Origin: Burkholderia lata
GTDB lineage: Bacteria; Pseudomonadota; Gammaproteobacteria; Burkholderiales; Burkholderiaceae
NCBI RefSeq assembly: GCF_000012945.1
Contig: NC_007509.1
Location: 186,001 to 250,000, forward strand
Length of the DNA: 64,000 bases
Reading direction: 5' to 3'
The stretch's first letter is position 1; the number at the start of each line of letters is the position of its first letter. This document shows positions 18,233-27,389 of the stretch, piece by piece. Both the position numbers and the translations under genes were made by a program. The notes beneath the pieces are model-generated. The model searched no databases and was not told the origin of the DNA. It saw only the letters and a list, made by a program, of their open reading frames with translations.

Positions 18233-19018
18233 CTAGTCGGCCTTGAAGCGGGACAGGTACGCGCGCTGCAGCCACGCGTCCGGAATGTCGCGCCACGCGT
18301 AGTCGGTGTAGCGCATCACCGTGACCCAGCTGGGATCGAGCCCGTCGATGATGACGGTTTCCGTCGGCCGCGCCGCGCCCAGCTGATCCTGGTAGTGCCG
18401 GTAGTACGCGATTTTCAGCACGCTGCCGCTGGCCGCGAAGAAGCGCGCCTTGACCGGCCGCTTCGTGTCGCTGGCAATCCACAGGTCGATCGCGTGATAC
18501 GTGACGTCCGGCGCGCGCGCCGTCAGGTGCAGCCGGTAGCAGTGCCGGGTCTGGTGCTCGCCGTCCGCCACGTTCTCCTCGCCCGCGAGCGACGCGTCGT
18601 AGTCGTTTGCCCAGTTGACGGTCACGACGTCGCCGTTCGCGGCCTGGCCGAGCAGGCGCTGCTGCGGCGAGATCCGCACGCTGGCCTGGCTCGACGGATC
18701 GTAGAACCACAGATCGTTGCCGTTCTTGAGCATCAGCTTGTTCGCGTCGCGGGCCGGGGCGACGAACTGCACCAGCGTGCGGAACTGGCTGGTTGCCGGG
18801 TCCGCCTTCGAGTAGATCTTCAGCACCTCGGCGTCCGTCTGCTGTCCGTTGCGGAATTCGAGCAGCGTCGTCGTCAGGCCGAACGGCTTGTCGGGGTTGC
18901 GCACCGCGTCGCTTTGCGCGAGCAGCTGTTGCGCCGACGGCTCTGCCGCCGCGGCCGCGGTGGTGGCAATCGCGAGCAGCATCGCCGCGGTGCGCAGGAT
19001 CGGGAGGGGGAATCTCAT
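18233..19018 (-). CDS. LolA-like outer-membrane lipoprotein-sorting protein
   Basis: 261 residues with a signal peptide ending in TTAAAAAEP. The mature part has the LolA/LolB-type open barrel pattern: ITTLLEF-like strand TTTLLEFRNGQQTD, FVAPARDANKLMLKNGNDLW with FYDP, and the strand DLWIASDTKRPVKARFF. Such proteins accept a lipid or lipoprotein from an ABC permease in the inner membrane. The neighbours are exactly that permease and ATPase, with an outer-membrane barrel downstream. It differs from the housekeeping LolA, which is normally encoded elsewhere, so this is a dedicated copy. Confidence 0.78.
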   Translation of the reverse strand: MRFPLPILRTAAMLLAIATTAAAAAEPSAQQLLAQSDAVRNPDKPFGLTTTLLEFRNGQQTDAEVLKIYSKADPATSQFRTLVQFVAPARDANKLMLKNGNDLWFYDPSSQASVRISPQQRLLGQAANGDVVTVNWANDYDASLAGEENVADGEHQTRHCYRLHLTARAPDVTYHAIDLWIASDTKRPVKARFFAASGSVLKIAYYRHYQDQLGAARPTETVIIDGLDPSWVTVMRYTDYAWRDIPDAWLQRAYLSRFKAD

Positions 19019-19033
19019 GGTGGCGGCTCCAGG

Positions 19034-20427
19034 TCAGGCGAAACGCAGCGCGTCCACGATCGGCAGGCGGGCGGCACGGTGCGCGGGCAGCCAGGCCGAG
19101 AGCGTCGCGACCACCGTCACGCCGAGCGCGTAGCGCGCGATCATCCCGAACTCGCCCCACACGCGTACCGACAGCGCGACCGGATCGGTCTGTCCGGGTG
19201 GTGTCCAGTGCAGGCCGGCGCGGTTGATCGCGACGCCCGCCGCCAGCGCGAGGACGGTGCCTGCCACCGCGCCGCAGAGGCCGAGCAGGCACCCTTCGCA
19301 GACGAACAGGCGGCGAATGCCGGCGCCACGCAGGCCGAGTGCGCGCAGCGTGCCGATCTCGTGCGTGCGCTCCATCACGGCCATGTTCATGGTGTTGCCG
19401 ACCGTGAACAGCACGATCGTGGCGATCAAGACCGCGATGAAGCCGAAGATCGCGCCGAACATGCCGGTGACCTGGCCGTACTGCGGATTCAGCGTCGCGA
19501 AGCCGAGCACCTCGAGCGGCTCGCCCGCGAGCCGGGTGCGCAGCAGCGTCTGGATGCGCGCGCGCGCGGCGGGCAGATCGGCCGTGTGCTTCAACTGCAC
19601 GACGATGGACGTCACCTTCGCACTCGGGCCGCTGCCGTAGACGAGTTGCTGCGCCTGCGGCAGATGCACCTGCACGAACAGGTCGTCGACCTGCTTGACG
19701 CCTTGCTTCTGCGCCGCGATCACCGACAGTTCGGCGACGTTCGGTGCGCCGTACGCGTTCGACGTCAGCAGCTCGAGACGGGCGAGCCCGCTGCGGTGCA
19801 CGGGTTTCGCGGCGGCCTCGGCCTGCGAGAGCGACGCGATGTCGTCGGGCAGGTCCGACGCGCCGGCCGGGGCGGCCGTCACCGGATCGCGGCAATCGGG
19901 TACCCGCAGCGCGTCGCACAGGTGCAGCACGCGCGCGACGCCCGTGCCGATCACGGCGGCATTCGCGGCGCTGCCGGTCAGCGCGAGGGGCGTTGCCCGG
20001 TCGGCGAAACCGTAGTCGTTCCACTGTCGCATCCGGTTCTGGTCGGCCACGACGATCCCGCTGCCCGAGACGGTGCGCGAGACGCCCGCCGCGAAGTTGC
20101 CGGCGATGCCGTTGATCGCCAGCACCGGCGTCACGACCGTCACCTCGCGTGCGAGCTCGGGATCGCCGAGCACGGTGTCGATGATCTTCCGGTAGTCGGC
20201 GATCCCGTACGAGACGGGGTCGCCGCTGCCGTACAGGAAATAGTCGCGGTGCTGGATCTGCAGATGGCCACCCTGGCGCACGTAGCTGGTCTGGAGTCCG
20301 TAATTGATGTCGCGCGCATAGCCGCCGAACAGCAGGATCGCGGCCAGGCCGACGACCATCGCGAGCAGCGTGGTCGACGAGCGGCGGCGGTTGCGCAACA
20401 GGTTGCGGAAGGCGAGGACCCAGAGGC

Positions 20428-20431
<4 letters not shown>
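19034..20431 (-). CDS. ABC transporter permease, MacB/LolE (FtsX) family
   Basis: 465 residues from MSLWVLAFRNLLRNRRRSST. The first membrane helix is followed by a large periplasmic domain (about 45-330), then three helices at the C-terminus (including AIFGFIAVLIATIVLFTVG and GAVAGTVLALAAGVAI). This is the type VII ABC/MacB layout, with the FtsX domain segment MAVMERTHEIGTLRALGLRG conserved. The start overlaps the ATPase stop by 4 bp (ATGA). These mechanotransmission transporters do not move substrate through the membrane but hand over lipids or lipoproteins on the periplasmic side. Confidence 0.88.
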
Positions 20432-21141
<710 letters not shown>

Positions 21142-21512
21142 CTCCCAGGGTATTCGATCGATGTCGCCACCTTAGCGGCAACCGCGCGCCCGCATGGCGC
21201 AGTGCGACGAACGGCGGAACGCGCGGACGAACGGCATTCCTCCCCGACGAACGGCGGGCGTCGGCGGGCGCTGTCGCGCACCGGCGCGGCGAGCGGGTCG
21301 CGGCCCGTCGGCGGCCGTCCCCCCGCGTTGCATTCCATCGGCTCCATGCGCGGTTCGTCGCCCGTTTCTGCAATTGGTCGCACGATCGTTTCTTCCGGCG
21401 ACGAATCGATACACTCGCAGCCGATCAGCATTTGATCCGCACGACAACGGCCGACGTGAGAGCAGTCACCGGGGTGCGAGAAGCCGAAACATAGACATAA
21501 CAAGGCATAAAA
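21142..21512. other. Divergent promoter region between exporter set and biosynthetic cluster
   Basis: This is 371 bp with no gene. It must contain promoters for both directions. I found no lux-type box or other recognisable operator. Confidence 0.4.
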
Positions 21513-21962
21513 ATGAGCGATACCAGGTTTGAGAGGGGGAGCGAGACAGCGCGGCCGGGCTTTCTTGCTCTTTGTCGAGTGGTCCGGGATCCGTCCGATC
21601 CCGCGCGTTTCGCGGGCGATGCCGATCCGCGGCGATATGGCGACTGGTCGAGCGCACAGCCGGCGTTGCTCGTCATCGAGGCGCTGCATCAGTTCGCGGT
21701 CAAGGCGTCGCGCACGATGCACGGCGCGCCGGCGCTGATGGTGCCGGCGCAGTTGCGCGAACTGACGCTGCACCGCGTCGACGGCTATCCGCGGCTGGCG
21801 CTGTCCGGCACGGTCGCGAAGCACGGCGACGGATACCGGGTCGACGTGTCGGCGCGCAATGCCGATGCCAATATGTATCCGGCCGTCGCGTCGGGTACCG
21901 TGTTCGTCGCGCTGATGCCGGCCCGCGTGCCCGCGTTCTCCGCGCCGGGAGCACGGCCATGA
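21513..21962 (+). CDS. Hot-dog fold dehydratase-like protein, first of a pair
   Basis: 149 residues. The middle PALLVIEALHQFAVKAS and the following strand pattern up to SGTVFVALMP resemble 3-hydroxyacyl-ACP dehydratases of the FabA/FabZ hot-dog fold, with a weak E-A-helix (VIEALHQ) where FabZ has its catalytic region. The family match is modest. The stop overlaps the next start (ATGA), and the next gene is also a hot-dog protein, so the two may form a heterodimer. The N-terminal 35 residues are poorly conserved, and a start further in is possible. Confidence 0.55.
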   Translation: MSDTRFERGSETARPGFLALCRVVRDPSDPARFAGDADPRRYGDWSSAQPALLVIEALHQFAVKASRTMHGAPALMVPAQLRELTLHRVDGYPRLALSGTVAKHGDGYRVDVSARNADANMYPAVASGTVFVALMPARVPAFSAPGARP

Positions 21963-22330
21963 TGCCGGCCACCGCGACGGCGGCGGCCATGATCACCGGC
22001 GAACAGTTCGGCGTGATCGACGTGGCGAACACCGCACCGCTCTTCGACGAGCACTTCGAGCAGTTTCCCGTGCTGCCCGGTTCGTTCAGCCTCAGCCTGG
22101 CGATCGGGATGCTGTTCGATGCGCTCGGCATCGAGGCGAACCGGCCGGCGCCGGCACTCACGCTCCGCAAGGTCAGTTTCATCTGCCCGGTACGGCCGGG
22201 CGAACGCCTGACCGCGCGCCTGCGACGCCTGCAGCAGGACGGGGCGCGCACCACCGCGCACGTCGAGCTGCGCAACGCGAACGGCCAGGGCGTGATGGAC
22301 GGCATCCTCAGCTGGGAGCACGACGCATGA
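21959..22330 (+). CDS. FabZ-like 3-hydroxyacyl-ACP dehydratase-like protein
   Basis: 123 residues. The segment DEHFEQFPVLPGSFSLSLAIGML is the FabZ motif region (HFPxxPxxPG), but the usual catalytic His is embedded in a variant HFEQFPVLPG context, and the usual Glu/Asp after the PG turn (MxE in FabZ) is not obvious. The fold is very likely hot-dog, but dehydratase activity is uncertain. Either this or the preceding protein could carry the activity in a pair. It overlaps both neighbours by 4 bp, in the chain dehydratase-like, dehydratase-like, FabG. Confidence 0.68.
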   Translation: MMPATATAAAMITGEQFGVIDVANTAPLFDEHFEQFPVLPGSFSLSLAIGMLFDALGIEANRPAPALTLRKVSFICPVRPGERLTARLRRLQQDGARTTAHVELRNANGQGVMDGILSWEHDA

Positions 22331-23055
22331 CGAAGCTCGCCATCGTCACGGGCGGAACCCGCGGGATCGGACGCGCGATCGTCGACGCGTTGATCGCCGA
22401 CGGCCACACCGTCTACTTCACCTACCGATCGAATCCCGAGCTGGCCGACGCACTGGAGCGCACGTACGACGGCGCGGCGCGCGCGTTCCGGGTCGACGGC
22501 GGCGACTGGGACGCGGTGCAGGCGTTCGCCGATCGCGTGAACGCGGAAGCGGCCGTCGACGTGCTCGTGAACAACGCGGGCATCAACGACGACGCGCTGC
22601 TGATCGGCAGCCCGTTCGCCCGCTACTGGGAGGCGTTGCGGATCAACCTCGGCGCGACGATGGCGTTCTGCCATGCGTTCGGCGACGGGATGCAGGCGCG
22701 CCGGCGCGGCGCGATCGTCAACGTCTCGTCGATCGCCGCGCGCAAGCCGAAGGCTGGCAACGGCGCGTACGGCGCGTCGAAAGCGGGGATCGAGCGTTTC
22801 ACGAAGACGCTCGCGCTCGAGATGGCGCGCTTCGGCGTGCGCGTCAACGCGGTCGCACCGGGGTTCGTGCGCTCCGACCTGTTCGAGCGCTTCCTCGCGT
22901 CGCAGGACGCGGCGGCGTTCTATCGCCAGATTCCGATGCGAAAGATCCTCGAGCCCGACCAGGTCGCGCGCGCGGTCCTGCTGCTTGCGAACGGCTCGCT
23001 CGCAACGACCGGCAGCGTCGTCGATCTCGGCAATGGCGAAAACATCAGTGGCTGA
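22327..23055 (+). CDS. 3-oxoacyl-ACP reductase (FabG-like SDR)
   Basis: 242 residues. NADP-binding motif TGGTRGIGRAIVDAL, NNAGI motif (LVNNAGINDDALL), catalytic Ser in VNVSSIAARKPKAG, and the YGASK motif (Tyr and Lys) are all present, followed by the C-terminal VAPGFVRSD. This is a standard short-chain ketoreductase that would reduce the 3-keto group on an ACP-bound chain. It sits between the dehydratase pair and the carrier protein, as in reducing type II fatty acid/polyketide clusters. Confidence 0.92.
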   Translation: MTKLAIVTGGTRGIGRAIVDALIADGHTVYFTYRSNPELADALERTYDGAARAFRVDGGDWDAVQAFADRVNAEAAVDVLVNNAGINDDALLIGSPFARYWEALRINLGATMAFCHAFGDGMQARRRGAIVNVSSIAARKPKAGNGAYGASKAGIERFTKTLALEMARFGVRVNAVAPGFVRSDLFERFLASQDAAAFYRQIPMRKILEPDQVARAVLLLANGSLATTGSVVDLGNGENISG

Positions 23056-23080
23056 CCCAGTGACTCAAGGAGAGTGGACC

Positions 23081-23437
23081 ATGAAGGAAGACATCAAGAA
23101 CATCGTCGCGCAAATCCTCTATCTGAGCGGTCCCGAGCAGGTGACCGATTCCGCGTCGCTGTTCCGCGAGCTGAACATGAGCTCGATCGACTACGTCGAC
23201 CTGTGCTACGAGCTCAAGGACAAGGTGGACAACCGCATCAGCCTCGAGAACCTGTGGCCGTTCAACCGGATGCTGCTCGATCCGCAATGCCACACCGGCA
23301 CCGAGTGGACCGACGCCGGCTGGCAGCAGGTGTGCGACGTGATGAGCTGGAACGGCCACGAGAAATGCAGCCTGCAGGATCTCTACGAGCATTTCTCGGT
23401 GAACTACATCGAGCACCGCATCGCGCAGTTCAGCTGA
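23081..23437 (+). CDS. Acyl carrier protein, atypical and extended
   Basis: 118 residues, longer than the usual 78-90. The phosphopantetheine site is FRELNMSSIDYVDLCYEL, where the second Ser of MSSID takes the place of the Ser in the normal DSL motif and the preceding Asp is replaced by Ser. The C-terminal part (about 60-118) is rich in Trp and Cys (WTDAGWQQVC, MSWNGHEKCS) and does not look like a normal ACP. It may be a docking or fourth-helix extension. It lies upstream of the ketosynthase pair with a good ribosome site (AAGGAGAG). Confidence 0.75.
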   Translation: MKEDIKNIVAQILYLSGPEQVTDSASLFRELNMSSIDYVDLCYELKDKVDNRISLENLWPFNRMLLDPQCHTGTEWTDAGWQQVCDVMSWNGHEKCSLQDLYEHFSVNYIEHRIAQFS

Positions 23438-23532
23438 CCCGGGCGCTCCGCCCGCGTCGCAGGAACGCCGCACCGCGCGGTGCGGCATCGCGCACCCGCC
23501 CGGTTTTCGACTCACGTGAATGGGGACTTGCC

Positions 23533-24630
23533 ATGTCGTACATCACCGGCCTCGGCATCGCGACGGCCGCTTTTCCCGACATCGCGTCGCTGCTGGACGT
23601 CGACTTCGCCGCGCGCGCGCCGCTCGCGCCGGCCGAGAAGCCCGGCGACTACGTGCGCGCCAACCTGCCGTTTCCGCTCGTGCAGCGCATGGCGCGCGAG
23701 GATCGTTCGCTGCTGAACCCGGGTTCGCGTCTCGCGTTGCAGGTGGCCGCCGAGGCGTTCGACGCGGCATCGGCCGGCCGGCCCTACACGGACGAAGAGC
23801 GCGAACGGTTCGCGGTATTCACGGGTGTCGAAGGCGAGGACGCGACGATGGCCGTGCTCACGCCGCTGCACGCGCGTCACGGCCTCGACGGCTGCGGCTA
23901 CTTCGGCGAGGTCAAGGCGGACCTGAATCCGCTCGACATGCTGCGCCTGCTGACCACCAACGCGCTGTACCAGATATCGAAACTGTTCGGGCTGCGCGGC
24001 GAAGGCTATCCGCTGCAACGGATGTCGCTGACCAGCCTGTGCGCGCTCGAGGAAGCGCACCGGCAGATCGAGGGCGGCGCGATCGACCGGGCCGTCATCG
24101 CGGCCGTCGGCGACATGACGTCGGCCGACAACGTCGCGGCGTTCGAGAAGATGGGCCTGTTGCGTACGACGTCGCACCCGGTCGGCATCGTGCCCGCGTT
24201 CGGGGCCGTCGGCGCGGTTGTCGAACGCACGCCGCGCGACGGGTGCGCGCCTTGTGCGCAAGTGCTCGACGTTCACTCGCTGTACAAGCCCGACACGTCC
24301 GTGTCGAGCGCCGACTGGTCGCGGCTGTTCGCCCGCTTTCCCGGCGAGGCCGCGCTCGGCGTGCCGCACGTCGTGCTGTACCAGAACGGCGAGCCGTCGC
24401 TGGGCAAGGCGGAGCGTAACGCCGTTGAGCAGGCATGGCCGAATGCCGTCACGCATGCGTACAAGCCGCATGTCGGCTATACCGGGCGGGCGAACAACCT
24501 GATCGACCTGGTCCTCGCGATCGCGGATCCGGCCATTCCGGTCGGCGCGCCCGTGCTGGTCAACGGCATCGGCGTGTCGTCGGGCCTCGGTGCGATCCTG
24601 GTGCGCAAGCTGAGCGGGGTGGGGCGATGA
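23533..24630 (+). CDS. Ketosynthase-like protein without active-site cysteine (chain-length-factor-like)
   Basis: 365 residues. The thiolase fold is visible (FAVFTGVEGEDATM, IDRAVIAAVGDMTSADN). The nucleophile elbow reads MSLTSLCALEEAH; by spacing to the following IEGG segment, the catalytic Cys position is occupied by Ser, and the single Cys there is five residues later. The NAHGT motif is missing, and the KxxxGH motif has become KPHVGYTGRA, with Tyr for His. So it cannot be a normal condensing enzyme. It looks like the KS-beta/CLF partner of the next gene, whose start overlaps this stop (GATGA). The protein is shorter than normal KSs, about 410 residues, consistent with divergence. Confidence 0.72.
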   Translation: MSYITGLGIATAAFPDIASLLDVDFAARAPLAPAEKPGDYVRANLPFPLVQRMAREDRSLLNPGSRLALQVAAEAFDAASAGRPYTDEERERFAVFTGVEGEDATMAVLTPLHARHGLDGCGYFGEVKADLNPLDMLRLLTTNALYQISKLFGLRGEGYPLQRMSLTSLCALEEAHRQIEGGAIDRAVIAAVGDMTSADNVAAFEKMGLLRTTSHPVGIVPAFGAVGAVVERTPRDGCAPCAQVLDVHSLYKPDTSVSSADWSRLFARFPGEAALGVPHVVLYQNGEPSLGKAERNAVEQAWPNAVTHAYKPHVGYTGRANNLIDLVLAIADPAIPVGAPVLVNGIGVSSGLGAILVRKLSGVGR

Positions 24631-25901
24631 AACCGCGATCGGACGCCATCGTCATCAGTGCATTCGGCGCCGTCACGCCGCTCGGCGGTAGCTACGCCGA
24701 ACTGCATGCCGCGCTGCGCGAAGGCCGCTCCGGCATTCGCCGGATCGAGAAATTCGATTGCTCGACCTACACGACCCGGCACGCGGGCGTGCCCGACGAA
24801 GGCAACGAGCGCGTGCGCTGGCCTTCGACGCGGCGGATCGGGACCGAGCAACTGTACGGCGATCTGGCCGCCGCGCGGCTGCTCGCGCAGGCGCCGTTCG
24901 TCGTGCGCGACTATGCGCCGGAGCGCATCGGCTGCCTGGTCGGCGTCGACGTGCCGGCCACCGACGTGCAGAGCGCGCTCGAACTCGTCGACAAGGTCAA
25001 CGGCGACAAATCGCGTGACGCGCTGATCCGCGTGCTGGTGTCGCACATGCGCATGAGCGAGTTCGTGAGCGGCGACGCGACCTCGGTGTTCGGCGCGATT
25101 CATCGCCACATTCCGTTCAGCGGCTGCGCGCTCGCGCACGTGGGCCTGTGCTCCGCGTCGCTGCAGGCGATCGGCATGGGCATGCTCGCGCTGCGCCAGG
25201 GGCGGGTCGACGCGGCCATCGTCGGCGGCGTGTCCGGCAAGGTCAATCCGCTCAATCTCGCGCGGCTCGAAGCGCTCGACGTGATCTCGACCGACGTGAA
25301 TCTCGACCCCCGGCATCGTTCGCGGCCGTTCGACGTGCGTCGCTCGGGCTTCGTGCTCGCGGAAGGCGCGGTGCTGTTCCTGCTCGAGCGCGAATCGGCC
25401 GTGCGCGCCCGCGGCGATACGCCGCTCGCGCGCGTTGCCGGCTACGGGGCGAGCCTGGCCGCCGAGCACATCGTCATCCCGCACCTGCAGTCGCTCGAGA
25501 TGCGGCTCGCGATGCGGCGCGCGCTCGACGATGCGGGATGCGCGCCGGCCGATATCGACTACGTCAACGCGCACGGAACGTCGACGGTGCTCAACGACAA
25601 GCACGAATCGGAGGCGATCCGCGCGATCTTCCCGACGCGGCCCGCGATTCCCGTCACCGCCAACAAGTCGCAGCACGGTCACCTGATCGCGACGGCGGGC
25701 GCGATGGAAGTGCTGAACACGGCGATCGGGCTGCGGGAGCGATTCATTCCGGCGACCATCAACCTCGACGAGCAGGCGCAGGAATGCCCCGTCAACGTGG
25801 TGCGCGCCCCGACGCCGAGCGACGCGCGGCGCGTGCTCAAGAACTCGTTCGGGATGGGCGGCCTCGCGGCCTCGCTCGTGCTGGAAGGAGCGGCTGCATG
25901 A
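24627..25901 (+). CDS. Beta-ketoacyl-ACP synthase, FabF-like (active)
   Basis: 424 residues. All three catalytic features are present: Cys in GLCSASLQAIGMGM, His in NAHGTSTVLNDKHE, and the KSQHGHLIATAGAME motif with the second His. The family end (NSFGMGGLAASLVLEG) is intact. It would perform the Claisen condensation of acyl and malonyl-type ACP units. Together with the preceding KS-beta-like protein it would form a heterodimer as in type II polyketide synthases. Overlaps on both sides support a tight operon. Confidence 0.92.
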   Translation: MKPRSDAIVISAFGAVTPLGGSYAELHAALREGRSGIRRIEKFDCSTYTTRHAGVPDEGNERVRWPSTRRIGTEQLYGDLAAARLLAQAPFVVRDYAPERIGCLVGVDVPATDVQSALELVDKVNGDKSRDALIRVLVSHMRMSEFVSGDATSVFGAIHRHIPFSGCALAHVGLCSASLQAIGMGMLALRQGRVDAAIVGGVSGKVNPLNLARLEALDVISTDVNLDPRHRSRPFDVRRSGFVLAEGAVLFLLERESAVRARGDTPLARVAGYGASLAAEHIVIPHLQSLEMRLAMRRALDDAGCAPADIDYVNAHGTSTVLNDKHESEAIRAIFPTRPAIPVTANKSQHGHLIATAGAMEVLNTAIGLRERFIPATINLDEQAQECPVNVVRAPTPSDARRVLKNSFGMGGLAASLVLEGAAA

Positions 25902-27364
25902 AGTTCGCGTCGCTGCTTGCCCGGGAGGCGAACTGGCAGATCGTGCTGCACGGGGCGCGCCTGACGGCGGAAGACCTGCGCGCGCGGCTGCGGGCCGCGC
26001 GGCGTGCGCTCGGCGCGCTGGAGCCGCACCTGCTCGGGCGCGGTTGCCTGATCGCGGTCGGCTTCTCGGGGTTCGACTATTTCCTGTTCACGCTGCTCGC
26101 GTCGACGCTCGGCTGCCGGATCGTCCTGTGCGACCCGAAGATGCTGTCCGCCGCGCTGCGCCAGTACCGGCTCGATGCGCTCGCGGTCGTCGCGACCCGG
26201 TCGATCGCGTGCGACGGGCTGCCCGTCGTCGTGCTCGACCCGGCGTTGGCCGAAGCCGAGGCGTCCGGGCCCGACGCGTTCGCGTGGGCCGACGCCGGTG
26301 CGCCGCGCGCGCAGATCGTCTTCATGACGTCGGGCACGACGAGCGCGCCGAAGCTGGTCGTCTACGACGAAGCGCAACTCGTCGAGAATGCGCTGGCCGT
26401 CGGCCGCTATCTGGGCGTGCAGCCCGGTGACGGCGTGCTGTGCATGTTTCCGACGCACTACATGTACGGCTTCTCCACGATGATGAACGGCCTGCTGGCC
26501 GGCGCGACCGTCTGGCTCGAACGGGCGTCGCTGACCGCGCACGAGGTGCTCGGCTACCTGGGCAGCGGCCGGATCCGCTTCGTGCCGTTGATCCGCAGCA
26601 TTGCCGAGCGCGTGTGCGACCTGGCCGAGGTGACGCCGGGCATGCGGTTCGACGGCATCGTCGTGCTCAATGCATCCGACCGCATCTACGCGGCGCAGGT
26701 GCGCCGCCTGCTCGCGCTCGGCGCGTGCGTGTGGAACAACTTCGGCCAGACCGAATCGGGGCCGCGGATCTTCGCGCTGCCGCTCACGCCGGACGATCTG
26801 CCGCACGTCGATTCGTACTGCTTCGAGGGCGTCCTTGCGCCCGGCCGCCCGATCGATCCGCGCATCGAGCTGTCGATCGTCGACGCGCAGGGCCGGCCGT
26901 GCGCACCGGGCGAGCCCGGCCATCTGCTTTACCGCACGCCGTATGCGATGCACGGCTATCTGCTGCCGGACGGCAGCGTGCGGCGCTTCACGACGCTCGA
27001 ATCCGGCGACCTGGTGTTCCGCCGCGACGACGGGGTGGTGTTCTGGGTCGGCCGCCGGGACGAGACGGTCAAGTGCAACGGCCGGCTGATCAACGTCAGC
27101 CTGCTGCACCAGCATTTCGACGCGTTCGACGACATCGCGAAGAGCTATTTCCTCGCCGATCCGCAGACCGGCGCGCTGACGGTGTTCGTCGTGCCCGGCC
27201 TGACGCCGGCCGGTGCGGACGTGGATTTCAAGGCGCGCATCCTGAGCCGCTACCGGGCCGCGTTCCCGTTGTATCCGCGTATCGCCGACGTGCTGTTCGT
27301 CGACGACCTCCCGGTCACGAGCACCGGAAAGATCTCATTGCGTCTCCTGCGCGAAAGCGCATGA
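25898..27364 (+). CDS. AMP-dependent acyl-CoA/acyl-ACP synthetase-like protein
   Basis: 488 residues of the ANL superfamily. The P-loop-like segment is FMTSGTTSAPKLVVYDE, the adenylate-binding segment is VWNNFGQTESGPRIFALP, and SGDLVFRRDDGVVFWVGRRDETVKCNGRLI forms the hinge. The C-terminal Lys in TSTGKISLRLLRESA is the adenylation lysine. It activates a carboxylic acid as adenylate, probably loading a starter or finished chain on the ACP. The start overlaps the KS stop by 4 bp. Confidence 0.88.
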   Translation: MKFASLLAREANWQIVLHGARLTAEDLRARLRAARRALGALEPHLLGRGCLIAVGFSGFDYFLFTLLASTLGCRIVLCDPKMLSAALRQYRLDALAVVATRSIACDGLPVVVLDPALAEAEASGPDAFAWADAGAPRAQIVFMTSGTTSAPKLVVYDEAQLVENALAVGRYLGVQPGDGVLCMFPTHYMYGFSTMMNGLLAGATVWLERASLTAHEVLGYLGSGRIRFVPLIRSIAERVCDLAEVTPGMRFDGIVVLNASDRIYAAQVRRLLALGACVWNNFGQTESGPRIFALPLTPDDLPHVDSYCFEGVLAPGRPIDPRIELSIVDAQGRPCAPGEPGHLLYRTPYAMHGYLLPDGSVRRFTTLESGDLVFRRDDGVVFWVGRRDETVKCNGRLINVSLLHQHFDAFDDIAKSYFLADPQTGALTVFVVPGLTPAGADVDFKARILSRYRAAFPLYPRIADVLFVDDLPVTSTGKISLRLLRESA

Positions 27365-27389
27365 CCGCGGCCTGAACCTGGAGCCCACG

